From Solirubrobacter taibaiensis (GTDB taxonomy: Bacteria > Actinomycetota > Thermoleophilia > Solirubrobacterales > Solirubrobacteraceae): DNA of 64,000 nucleotides. This document shows positions 25,791 through 33,638 of this stretch, piece after piece (position 1 is the first letter of the stretch; every line of letters starts with the position of its first letter). Below the pieces are notes generated by a model. It ran no database searches. It had not been told where the DNA came from and saw only the letters and a program-made list of their open reading frames with translations. Location: NCBI GenBank assembly GCA_027587225.1, contig JAPDDQ010000021.1, positions 54,304-118,303 on the forward strand, in the 5' to 3' direction. The translations under genes and the position numbers were made by a program.

Positions 25791-26054
25791 ATGCAGCTCC
25801 GCCACGAGCGCGTCCGCATCGAGACGGCGCGCCACGAGATCGAAGCCACCCTGCAGCTGCCGCAGGAAGGCTTCCGCTCGCGCTTGACCGACTTCCTCAA
25901 CGCCCACGGCGACGACTTCCTCGCGCTCACCGACGCGGAGGTGACGTGGCTCGACGGCGCGCGCGACCCGGAGCGCCACGCGTACCTCGCCCTCGCGAGC
26001 CGTCACGTCGTGCTCGTGGTCGAGCTCAGTCCAGCGCCTGCGCCATCCGCCTGA
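25791..26054 (+). CDS. DUF6812-like small protein
   Basis: An 87-residue protein: RVRIETARHEIEATLQLPQE, then FRSRLTDFLNAHGDDFLALT, then LALASRHVVLVVEL. This arrangement (single beta barrel-like domain with an RSRLxDFLN helix) matches small domains annotated as DUF6812 in actinobacteria, often near type II secretion or uncharacterised loci. The function is unknown. The 3' end overlaps the convergent lyase gene by 29 nt. Confidence 0.65.
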   Translation: MQLRHERVRIETARHEIEATLQLPQEGFRSRLTDFLNAHGDDFLALTDAEVTWLDGARDPERHAYLALASRHVVLVVELSPAPAPSA

Positions 26055-27090
26055 CGGCCTCGCGCACGAGCTCGGGCCGCGTGCCGACGTTCAGGCGCAC
26101 GTAGCGGCCGTACGCCGCGCCGAAGCCCGGGCCGGGCTGGAGCGCCACGCGCCCGCGCTCGAGGAATCGCTCGAACGGATCGTCGAAGTCGCACTCGAGC
26201 CACGCCAGGTATGACGCCTCCGGCGCGTGCGCGAGCCGCACGCCCTCGGGCAGCAGCTCCGGCAGCGCGCGCTGGTTGGCGGCGATCGTCGCGATCGTCT
26301 CGTCCAGCCACTCGTCGCCATCGCTGAACGCCGCCTCCGCCGCGACCACCCCCGCGTAGCCCGCGTGGTACCGCAGCGTCTCGTCGAGCGCGGACGCCGC
26401 CTCGCCGACCACGAACCCGAGCTTGAGGCCGGGCACGTTGAACGCCTTCGAGGCCGAGGTGAGCACGGTGCCGCCTTCCAGCACGTGCTGCCACGGCGTG
26501 AACGTGGCACCGAACGTCAGCGGCGCGTGGATCTCGTCCACGACCACGAGCGCGCCGTGGGCCTCGGCCACGGCTGCCACCGCCGCGAGCTCGTCCTTCG
26601 TGTAGACGCGCCCGCTCGGGTTGTGCGGCGAGCACAGCAGCAACGCCTTCGCCCCCGCGCCGAACGCGCGGTCCAGCCCGTCGACATCGACCCCGAAGTC
26701 GGCGAGCAGCGGCACCTCGACCACCCGCCGCCCCACGTGCGGGATGTCGTTGAAGTACGGCGGATAGGCGGGTGGGCTGACGATCACGCCGTCGCCGGGC
26801 TGCGTGTGGACGAGCAGCAGCTCCTTGAAGCCGACCATGACGTCAGCTACGAGCGCGATGTACTGGCCCTCCAGGTCCCAGCCGAGGCGGCGGTCGTAGA
26901 AGTAGTACATGGCCTCGATCAGGCCGTCGACGTTGCCGATGTAGCCGAGGTCACCGATCTCGACGGCGCGCACGAGCGCGTCGCGGACAGGCGGAGCCAG
27001 CGCGAAGTCCATCTCCGCGACCCACGCCGGCAGCACGTCCGGCGGGTACTTCGTCCACTTCTCGCTGCCGCGGGCTAGGAGATCGTCCAT
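26026..27090 (-). CDS. MalY/PatB-type PLP-dependent cystathionine beta-lyase/aminotransferase
   Basis: A 354-residue fold-type I PLP enzyme. It starts WTKYPPDVLPAWVAEMDF, the signature of the MalY/PatB branch. SPPAYPPYFNDI and CSPHNPSGRVY are substrate and cofactor contacts, VVVDEIHAPL holds the PLP Asp, and SASKAFNVPGLK holds the Schiff-base Lys. The reaction is probably C-S lysis of cystathionine or a related thioether. The start overlaps the end of korB by 16 nt, so it is translated from the same message. Confidence 0.88.
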   Translation of the reverse strand: MDDLLARGSEKWTKYPPDVLPAWVAEMDFALAPPVRDALVRAVEIGDLGYIGNVDGLIEAMYYFYDRRLGWDLEGQYIALVADVMVGFKELLLVHTQPGDGVIVSPPAYPPYFNDIPHVGRRVVEVPLLADFGVDVDGLDRAFGAGAKALLLCSPHNPSGRVYTKDELAAVAAVAEAHGALVVVDEIHAPLTFGATFTPWQHVLEGGTVLTSASKAFNVPGLKLGFVVGEAASALDETLRYHAGYAGVVAAEAAFSDGDEWLDETIATIAANQRALPELLPEGVRLAHAPEASYLAWLECDFDDPFERFLERGRVALQPGPGFGAAYGRYVRLNVGTRPELVREAVRRMAQALD

Positions 27091-28055
27091 GTGTCACCGG
27101 AGCGCATGAGGGCGTCCAGTGAAGCATCGTCGGAGGCGGACGCGCGCGCGGCGGCCAACTCCTCGGTCAGCCCTTGGCCCCACACCGGCCGCTTGACGTC
27201 CCGGAAGATCCCGATCGGCGTCGGCCCGTCCGGCGAAGACGACAGCCGCGACAGCGCGAACGCGAACGACGGGTCGTCGCGGTGGGAGTCGTGTACCACC
27301 GGCGCGCCGCCCTCGCCGATCCGCAGCGACCCGTCGCCGTCGCGGACCACGCCGCGGATCGGCTCCCCGTGCTCGAGGTAGATCCGGTTCTCCGCGCCGC
27401 GCTTCTTGTCGCGCAGCGCGTCGAACGCGCCGTCGTTGAACACCGGGCAGTTCTGGTAGATCTCCACCAGGGCCGCGCCGTCGTGCTCGGCCGCCGCGCG
27501 CAGCACCGTCGGCAGGTGCTGCTTGTCGGTGTCGATCGTGCGCGCCACGAACGACGCCTCGGCGCCGAGCGCCAGCGACACCGGGTTGAACGGGCCGTCG
27601 ATGGACCCGAACGGCGTCGACTTGGTCACCTTGCCGAGCTCGGACGTCGGCGAGGCCTGGCCCTTCGTCAACCCGTAGATCTGGTTGTTGAAGAGCAGGA
27701 TCTTCACCGGCACGTTGCGGCGCAGCGCGTGAATCAGGTGGTTGCCACCGATCGACAGCGCGTCGCCGTCGCCGGTCACGACCCAGATCGAGAGGTCGTC
27801 GCGAGCGGACGCCAGCCCGGTCGCGAGCGCCGGCCCACGCCCGTGGATGCCGTGCATCCCGTACGTGTTCATGTAGTACGCGAAGCGCCCGGCGCACCCG
27901 ATCCCAGACACGAACACGACCCGCTCGGGCGGGATGCCCAGCTCGGGGAAGAACGACTGCACGGCGGCGAGCACGGCGTAGTCGCCGCAGCCCGGGCACC
28001 AGCGCGTCTCCTGGTCGGACTGGAAGTCCGCCTTCGTCAGCTCAGTTGCCGCCAT
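27075..28055 (-). CDS. korB: 2-oxoacid:ferredoxin oxidoreductase, beta subunit
   Basis: The TPP-binding beta subunit (326 residues) that decarboxylates 2-oxoglutarate or pyruvate and passes electrons to ferredoxin via one 4Fe-4S cluster. Cluster cysteines are Cys20 and Cys23 (RWCPGCGDYAV), Cys54 (GIGCAGRF) and Cys203 (YQNCPVF). The TPP motif begins GDGDALSIGGNH (95-106) and ends at NN 123-124. Length and cysteines fit the actinobacterial KorB that runs the TCA cycle step in aerobes. The start overlaps the korA stop by 19 nt. Confidence 0.95.
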   Translation of the reverse strand: MAATELTKADFQSDQETRWCPGCGDYAVLAAVQSFFPELGIPPERVVFVSGIGCAGRFAYYMNTYGMHGIHGRGPALATGLASARDDLSIWVVTGDGDALSIGGNHLIHALRRNVPVKILLFNNQIYGLTKGQASPTSELGKVTKSTPFGSIDGPFNPVSLALGAEASFVARTIDTDKQHLPTVLRAAAEHDGAALVEIYQNCPVFNDGAFDALRDKKRGAENRIYLEHGEPIRGVVRDGDGSLRIGEGGAPVVHDSHRDDPSFAFALSRLSSSPDGPTPIGIFRDVKRPVWGQGLTEELAAARASASDDASLDALMRSGDTWTIS

Positions 28056-29869
28056 ATCTCCTGCTCCATCTCCGATGGCAGCAGCGGCTGCCCCTGGACT
28101 TTGCCGTAGCTGATGACATCGACGAGGTAGCGCGCCCGCAGCTCGTGCGCGAGCTGGCCGCTGTTCATCTCCGGCACGAGCACGCGCTCGAACTTGCGCA
28201 GCAGCGCGCCGGTGTTCGCGGGCATCGGCCGCAGGTGACGCAGGTGCGCCGTGGCCACGCGGCCGCCGCCCTCCCGCACGCGCCGGGCGCCCGCGCGGAT
28301 CGTCCCGTACGAGGAGCCCCAGCCGAGCACGAGCAGGTCGGAGTCGGTCTCGCCGTGGATCTCGAGATCGGGCACCGGGATGCCGTCCACCTTCTCCGCG
28401 CGGAGCTGCGTCATCCGCGCGTGGTTCTTCCCGTCGTAGGAGATGTCGCCCGTGCGGTCAGCCTTCTCCAGCCCGCCGATCCGGTGCTGCAGCCCGGGCG
28501 TACCGGGCACGGCCCACGGCCGCGCGAGATTGTCGTCGCGCGAGTAGGGCAGGAACGGTCCCGTGGTGGTGGTGCGGAAGTGCGGGTCGATCGGCGGCAG
28601 CGAAGCCGCGTCGGGAATCCGCCAGGGCTCACTGGAGTTCGCGACGAACAGGTCGCTGAGCAGGATCACCGGTGTGCGGTAGGTGATCGCGATCCGCGCC
28701 GCCTCGTACACGGCTTCGAAGCTCTGCCCCGGCGAGGAGGCCGCCACCACCGGCAGCGGCGACTCGCCGTGGCGCCCGTACAGCGCCTGCAGCAGGTCGG
28801 ACTGCTCGGTCTTGGTCGGCATGCCGGTGGAGGGCCCCGCGCGCTGGACGTCGATGATGATCATCGGCAGCTCGAGCACCACGGCCAGGCCGATCGTCTC
28901 CGTCTTCAGATCCAGACCCGGGCCGGACGTGCACGTCACGCCCAGCGCGCCCCCGAACGCCGCGCCCAGCGCCATCGACGCCGCCGCGATCTCGTCCTCG
29001 GCCTGCATCGTGCGCACGCCCATGTCGTGCCGGCGCGCGAGCGCGTGCAACAGGTCGGACGCGGGCGTGATCGGGTACGCGCCGTACACGAGCGGCAACC
29101 CGCTCTTGACCGACGCCGCGATCAGCCCGAGCGCCGTCGCCTCGGTGCCGTTGACGTTGCGGTAGGTGCCCGGCGCGACGTCGACGTTGCGCTCGACCTT
29201 GACCTGCACGTCGATCAACTCGGACGTCTCGCCGAAGCTCCACCCGGCGTGAAACGCGGCCAGGTTCGCGTCACGTACCGGCCCGTCGAACTTGCCGCGG
29301 ATCCAGCGCTCGGTGACGTCCACCGGGCGGTCGTAGAGCCACGACAGCACGCCGAGCGCGAACAGGTTCTTGGCCTTCTGCGCGTCGCGGCTGGACGCTC
29401 CGTCGACTTCCTCGACCGCGCGCGTCGTCAGCGAGCTCATCGGGATCCGCTTGACGGTGAAGCCCTCCAGCGTCCCATCTTCCAAGGGACTCTGGGCGTA
29501 CCCGGCCTTCTGCACCGCGCGCACGCTGAACGCGTCCTCGTTGACGAGGATCGTCGCGCCGCGCTGCATCAGCGGCAGGTTCGCCTTGAGCGCCGCCGGG
29601 TTCATCGCCACGAGCACGTCCGGCGTGTCACCGGGCGTGAGGATGTCGCGTGAGGCGAAGTGGATCTGGAAGGCCGACACACCGGCGACGGTGCCGGCGG
29701 GCGCGCGAATCTCCGCCGGGAAGTCCGGCAGCGTCGCGAGATCGTTGCCGAATACGGCAGTCGCATCGGTGAACCGACTGCCGGCCAGCTGCATGCCATC
29801 GCCCGAGTCCCCGGCCATGCGTACTACGACCCGTTCGCGCGTCTCGGTCCGCGCGTGCTCTCTCTCCAC
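28037..29869 (-). CDS. korA: 2-oxoacid:ferredoxin oxidoreductase, gamma-alpha fused subunit
   Basis: A 610-residue fusion. Residues about 12-190 are the gamma domain (VVVRMAGDSGDGMQLAGSRF, ILVNEDAF); the rest is the alpha subunit with the TPP pyrimidine-binding part. GTEATALGLIAASVKSGLPL, YPITPASDLLHALA and MQAEDEIAAASMALGAAFGG are hallmark segments. It pairs with KorB and a separate ferredoxin, not seen here. Start GTG 29869 has GAGAGG 8 nt upstream; GTG 29887 is the alternative. Only 19 nt separate it from the divergent hydrolase start, so its promoter must lie in the hydrolase coding region or be very compact. Confidence 0.93.
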   Translation of the reverse strand: MEREHARTETRERVVVRMAGDSGDGMQLAGSRFTDATAVFGNDLATLPDFPAEIRAPAGTVAGVSAFQIHFASRDILTPGDTPDVLVAMNPAALKANLPLMQRGATILVNEDAFSVRAVQKAGYAQSPLEDGTLEGFTVKRIPMSSLTTRAVEEVDGASSRDAQKAKNLFALGVLSWLYDRPVDVTERWIRGKFDGPVRDANLAAFHAGWSFGETSELIDVQVKVERNVDVAPGTYRNVNGTEATALGLIAASVKSGLPLVYGAYPITPASDLLHALARRHDMGVRTMQAEDEIAAASMALGAAFGGALGVTCTSGPGLDLKTETIGLAVVLELPMIIIDVQRAGPSTGMPTKTEQSDLLQALYGRHGESPLPVVAASSPGQSFEAVYEAARIAITYRTPVILLSDLFVANSSEPWRIPDAASLPPIDPHFRTTTTGPFLPYSRDDNLARPWAVPGTPGLQHRIGGLEKADRTGDISYDGKNHARMTQLRAEKVDGIPVPDLEIHGETDSDLLVLGWGSSYGTIRAGARRVREGGGRVATAHLRHLRPMPANTGALLRKFERVLVPEMNSGQLAHELRARYLVDVISYGKVQGQPLLPSEMEQEIWRQLS

Positions 29870-29888
29870 GTTTGTAGCCTCTCGCACT

Positions 29889-30662
29889 ATGCGGCGGATT
29901 GGAAGTCTCGAAGTCACGATCGGGGGAGGCGGTCCAGCAGTGTTGCTCCTGCACGGGTTTCCGGACCGCGCCAACCTGTGGCGGCACCAGATCGACGCGT
30001 TGGAATCTGACTTCACGGTCATCGCGCCCGACCTGCGCGGGTTCGGCGACTCCGACAAGCCCGACGACGTCCGCGTCGGCAAGAGCGTCGGGGACGTCGT
30101 CGCGATCCTCGACGAGCTCGGGATCGACACCGCGCACGTCGTCGGCCACGACTGGGGCGCCGGCGTGGCTTGGGCCTTCGCGTTCTCCGTGCCCGAGCGG
30201 CTGGACCGACTCGCGGTCCTGTCCGTCGGCCACCCGGGCGTGCCGCACACGCTCGCCCAGCGCGAGAAGGGCTGGTACCGGGACTTCTTCCTGCACCCGG
30301 AGGCGGAAGAAATCGTGCGCCGCGATGACTGGAAGCTGCTGCGCGAGTGGGCGAGCACGCACCCCGAGCCGGACCGTGTGATCGCCGACCTCGAGCGCCC
30401 CGGCGCGCTGACCGCCGCGCTGAACTGGTACCGCTGCAACCATCGCCCGCGCAACGAGCTGCAGCCGCCGCGATTCAGGGTCACCGCCCCGACACTCGGA
30501 GTCTGGAGCAGCGGCGACGCGTACCTGCTCGAGAACCAGATGACCGGCAGCGCCGAGTTCGTCGACGACTGGCGCTACGAGCGCCTGGAAGGCGCGGGCC
30601 ACTGGATGCAGCTCGACAAGCCGGACGAGGTCAGCGCGCTGATAAGAAGCCATCTGTGCTGA
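29889..30662 (+). CDS. Alpha/beta hydrolase, epoxide-hydrolase type
   Basis: A 257-residue alpha/beta hydrolase. LLLHGFPDRANLWR (oxyanion HGFP at 22-25), DLRGFGDSDKP, then GHDWGAGVAW with Asp88 as nucleophile in place of Ser, and GAGHWMQLDKP with His238. ALNWYR in the lid supplies the Tyr expected in epoxide hydrolases. An Asp nucleophile means epoxide hydrolase or dehalogenase chemistry, not an ordinary esterase. Its 3' end overlaps the amidase start by 7 nt. Confidence 0.88.
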   Translation: MRRIGSLEVTIGGGGPAVLLLHGFPDRANLWRHQIDALESDFTVIAPDLRGFGDSDKPDDVRVGKSVGDVVAILDELGIDTAHVVGHDWGAGVAWAFAFSVPERLDRLAVLSVGHPGVPHTLAQREKGWYRDFFLHPEAEEIVRRDDWKLLREWASTHPEPDRVIADLERPGALTAALNWYRCNHRPRNELQPPRFRVTAPTLGVWSSGDAYLLENQMTGSAEFVDDWRYERLEGAGHWMQLDKPDEVSALIRSHLC

Positions 30663-31945
30663 GTGCCGTCTCCCTGCGCGCCGCGTTCGCCGCGCGCGAC
30701 CTCTCCCCCGTCGAGGTGATCGACGCCTTCGATGAGCTGCCCGAGTACGGCGCGTTCATCACGCTCTCGCTCGATCGGGCGCGGGAGGAGGCCAAGCGCG
30801 CCGAGCAGGCCTACAAGGACGGGACGGCACGCCCGCTAGAGGGGCTGACGCTCGCGGTCAAGGACCTGTTCGACACCGAGGGCGTGCGCACGACGTACGG
30901 CTCGAGCATCTTCTCCGGGCACGTGCCGACGCAGGACGCGGCGGTCGTGGCGAAGGCCCGCGCGGCCGGTGCGATCGTGGTCGGCAAGACGCTCACGCAC
31001 GAGTTCGCGTGGGGCATCACGAGCGTGAACCCGCACTTCCCGGCGTGCCGGAACCCGCACGACCCGGAGCGTGTCCCGGGCGGGAGCAGCGGCGGCTCGG
31101 CCGTGGCGCTCGCGTTGGGCCAGGCCGCGCTCGCGCTCGGCACCGACACGGGCGGCTCGATCCGCATCCCGGCGGCGTTCTGCGGCGTCTCCGGCCTCAA
31201 GCCCACGTACGGGCTGCTGAGCACGGAAGGCATCTATCCGCTCGCCCGCTCGCTCGACCACGCCGGCCCGATGGCGCGCACGCCCGCGGACGTGAAGCTG
31301 TTCTTCGAGGCCCTCGCGCACCGGGCGCCGGACGAGCCCGCTACGCGGATCGCGCTCTGCCCCGACCTGCACGTCCGCGCGCTGGAGCCCGACATCCAGC
31401 GCGTCTTCGACCACGCCGTGTCCGCGTTCGACACGCTCGAGGTCAGCTTCGACCACGCCGGCCGGCTCTACCCCACGTACGCGTCGATCCAGAACGGCGA
31501 GGCCGCGCAGACCCACGCGCAGCTGTTCCCGCAACGCCGCGAGGACTACGGCGCCGACGTCGCCGCCCGGATCGAGAACGCCATGCGCGTCACGCTCGCG
31601 GAGTACACCGAGGCGATCGCCGAGCGCGAGCGCATCCGCGCGGCCTTCCAGCGCATCTTCACCGTCGCCGACGTGCTGCTCACACCCGTCGCGGCGGTCC
31701 CGCCCGAGCTGCGCGAGGAGCCGGACCCGCAGGGCTTCCGGGACGGCGTGCTGCCCTACACCGTCCCGCAGGACGTTGCGGGCCTGCCGACGTGCGCCGT
31801 ACCCGTCGGCTTCGACGACCGCCACCTCCCGGTGTCGGTCCAGGTCACCGGCCCGCCGCGCAGCGAGGCCCGCGTGCTCACCTTCGCCGAGGTGCTGTTC
31901 AGCGCGACAGCATCGGCGAGGGCGGGATCTTCGTCCGGCCCTTGA
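30656..31945 (+). CDS. Amidase-signature family amidase
   Basis: A 429-residue amidase. The Ser-cisSer-Lys triad is present: Lys69 (LTLAVKDLFDTEG), Ser144 (VPGGSSGGSAVAL) and Ser168 (GTDTGGSIRIPAAFCG). LKPTYGLLSTEG follows, as in the family. It could be a broad amidase or one acting on an amide formed from the preceding enzyme's product. Starts at GTG 30656 inside the hydrolase 3' end; the frames overlap by 7 nt, so it is probably translationally coupled. It converges on the zinc-finger gene with a 47-nt overlap. Confidence 0.9.
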   Translation: MLSAVSLRAAFAARDLSPVEVIDAFDELPEYGAFITLSLDRAREEAKRAEQAYKDGTARPLEGLTLAVKDLFDTEGVRTTYGSSIFSGHVPTQDAAVVAKARAAGAIVVGKTLTHEFAWGITSVNPHFPACRNPHDPERVPGGSSGGSAVALALGQAALALGTDTGGSIRIPAAFCGVSGLKPTYGLLSTEGIYPLARSLDHAGPMARTPADVKLFFEALAHRAPDEPATRIALCPDLHVRALEPDIQRVFDHAVSAFDTLEVSFDHAGRLYPTYASIQNGEAAQTHAQLFPQRREDYGADVAARIENAMRVTLAEYTEAIAERERIRAAFQRIFTVADVLLTPVAAVPPELREEPDPQGFRDGVLPYTVPQDVAGLPTCAVPVGFDDRHLPVSVQVTGPPRSEARVLTFAEVLFSATASARAGSSSGP

Positions 31946-32216
31946 TCTGCGGGATCAGCATCCCGACCTCGTCCTCGAAGCACCAGCACCACTCCTCACC
32001 CGGCTCGAGCGAGCGGATGATCGGGTGCTCGGTCCCACGCGCGTGAGCGGTGGCGTGCTTGGCCGGTGAGTCGTCGCAGCAGCCGACGTGCCCGCACGTC
32101 AGGCAGATGCGCAGGTGCAGCCAGACGCCGCCGTCCGCGAGGCACTCCGCGCAGCCCGCGACCTCCGCCGGCAGCTCGGTGATCTCGATCTGGTCCGTGT
32201 GGGAGCAGCGCGTCAT
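31899..32216 (-). CDS. UBP-type zinc finger protein
   Basis: A 105-residue protein consisting of a ZnF_UBP domain: CSHTDQIEI, then CAECLADGGVWLHLRICLTC and CGHVGCCDDSPAKHATAHA, then EHPIIRSLEPGEEWCWC. These hold the Cys/His ligands of the zinc finger found on eukaryotic deubiquitinases, where it binds the free C-terminus of ubiquitin. In bacteria its ligand is unknown. It overlaps the histidine-kinase stop by ATGA and is thus the last gene of the redox-signalling run. Chelated zinc and a redox role are both possible. Confidence 0.9.
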   Translation of the reverse strand: MTRCSHTDQIEITELPAEVAGCAECLADGGVWLHLRICLTCGHVGCCDDSPAKHATAHARGTEHPIIRSLEPGEEWCWCFEDEVGMLIPQIKGRTKIPPSPMLSR

Positions 32217-33637
32217 TTCGTGCCCTTCTTGGCTTCCAGCGGGAGCCAGACGTGGAAGACGGTGCCGTCTGGCCCGGTGTCGAACGCGAGGGAGCCGCCG
32301 TGGCGCTGCTCGACGATCCGCCGGGCGGTGTCGAGGCCCATGCCGGTGCCGCTGCCCGGGGCCTTGGTGGTGAAGAACGGGTCGAACACGCGCTGTTGCA
32401 CGGCCTCGGGGATACCGGGCCCGTCGTCGGCGATGTCGACCTTGACGCAGCCCTTCTCGAGCGACGTCGTGATCGTGATCGTGCCCGTCTCGCCGAGCGC
32501 GCCGATCGCGTTGTCGAGCAGGTTCGTCCACACCTGGTTGAGCTCAGAACCGTGCATGGTCAGCTTCGGCAGCGACTGGTCGTAGTCGCGCTTGACCTTG
32601 ATGCTCGTGTGCTTGACCTTGTGCTTGAGCATGATCAGCGTGCTGTCCAGCCCTTCGTGGACGTCGGCGATCACGACCTCGCCGCGGTCCATGTAGGCGT
32701 ACGTCTTGATCGCCTTCACGAGCGTGGACATGCGCTCGGTGGAGTCCACGACCTCGGTGGCCAGCTCCTGCGCCGAGATCGTCGACGCCACCCACCACAG
32801 CGCCTTCAGCGACGCGTGCGTGCCTTCGCCGGTGATGGCGATCACACGCCGGACCCAGTCCTCGTCGAGCCCGGCGGACGCGAGCGGCTCGGAGAAGCGG
32901 TACCCCTGCTCGATGCCGAGCTCGTCGAGGATGTCCTCCATCGCGTCGATCGCGTCGGACTCGTCGATCGCGCTGCTCGGGCCGCGGTTCTCGGCCCGGT
33001 CGAGCGCCTCCTTCTGGAGCGCGATCAGCTTCTCGGCATCGACGCGCTCGATGCCGGACTCGACGAAGTTCCGCAGCGCGTAGTTGATGACCTGCATCGC
33101 GGTCACGAGCTCGCTCGCGGCGCGGCGGGCGGCCGCGGCCGGGTTGTTGAGCTCGTGCGCGAGCCCGGCGGCCATCGTGCCCAGCGACGTGAGCCGCTCG
33201 CGGCTGGACTCGCGGGAGTTGATGCTGCGCATGACCGGGCCGATGACGCTCATCACCTTGCGGTGCACGGACCGGTGCTTGAACGCGAGCTCGATGAACT
33301 CGTCGCGCGGGATGATCGAGGCCCGGCAGCCCTCGCCCGCCTCGATCGTGATCGGGAGCTGGCTCTCGGTGATCGCCGCGATCGCGCCGATCCAGGTCGG
33401 GGCCGCGTTCTCCGCGCCCGGGTCGACGCCGCCGGCCGACTTGATGTAGCCGCGCGTGGTGCCGTAGAACAGCAGCAGCGGGCCCGGGGAGTCCACGCCC
33501 TGTTCGAGGATGATCTCGCCCTCCTCGAACTCGTGGATCGGCGGCGTGATCGCCGCCCACTCCTCGAGCTGGGCGTCGGTCAGGCCTTCGAAGAGATCGA
33601 TCCGCCGGAGCTCGTCGACGAGGGTCATCAGCGCCAT
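32213..33637 (-). CDS. Histidine kinase with N-terminal cyclic-nucleotide-binding-like domain
   Basis: A 474-residue cytosolic sensor kinase. Residues about 10-130 are a cNMP/CRP-type beta roll (FEGLTDAQLEEWAA, FEEGEIILEQGVDS). The phosphate-binding cassette is not classical, so the ligand may differ from cAMP. GLAHELNNPAAAARRA carries phospho-acceptor His161; a helical region follows (190-350). The ATPase domain has NQVWTNLLDNAIGAL (N box), DDGPGIP (G1), FDPFFTTK (F) and GSGTGMGLD (G2). There is no transmembrane segment. It starts 1 nt after the response-regulator/reductase gene stop, its likely partner. Confidence 0.92.
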   Translation of the reverse strand: MALMTLVDELRRIDLFEGLTDAQLEEWAAITPPIHEFEEGEIILEQGVDSPGPLLLFYGTTRGYIKSAGGVDPGAENAAPTWIGAIAAITESQLPITIEAGEGCRASIIPRDEFIELAFKHRSVHRKVMSVIGPVMRSINSRESSRERLTSLGTMAAGLAHELNNPAAAARRAASELVTAMQVINYALRNFVESGIERVDAEKLIALQKEALDRAENRGPSSAIDESDAIDAMEDILDELGIEQGYRFSEPLASAGLDEDWVRRVIAITGEGTHASLKALWWVASTISAQELATEVVDSTERMSTLVKAIKTYAYMDRGEVVIADVHEGLDSTLIMLKHKVKHTSIKVKRDYDQSLPKLTMHGSELNQVWTNLLDNAIGALGETGTITITTSLEKGCVKVDIADDGPGIPEAVQQRVFDPFFTTKAPGSGTGMGLDTARRIVEQRHGGSLAFDTGPDGTVFHVWLPLEAKKGTK

Positions 33638-33638
33638 G

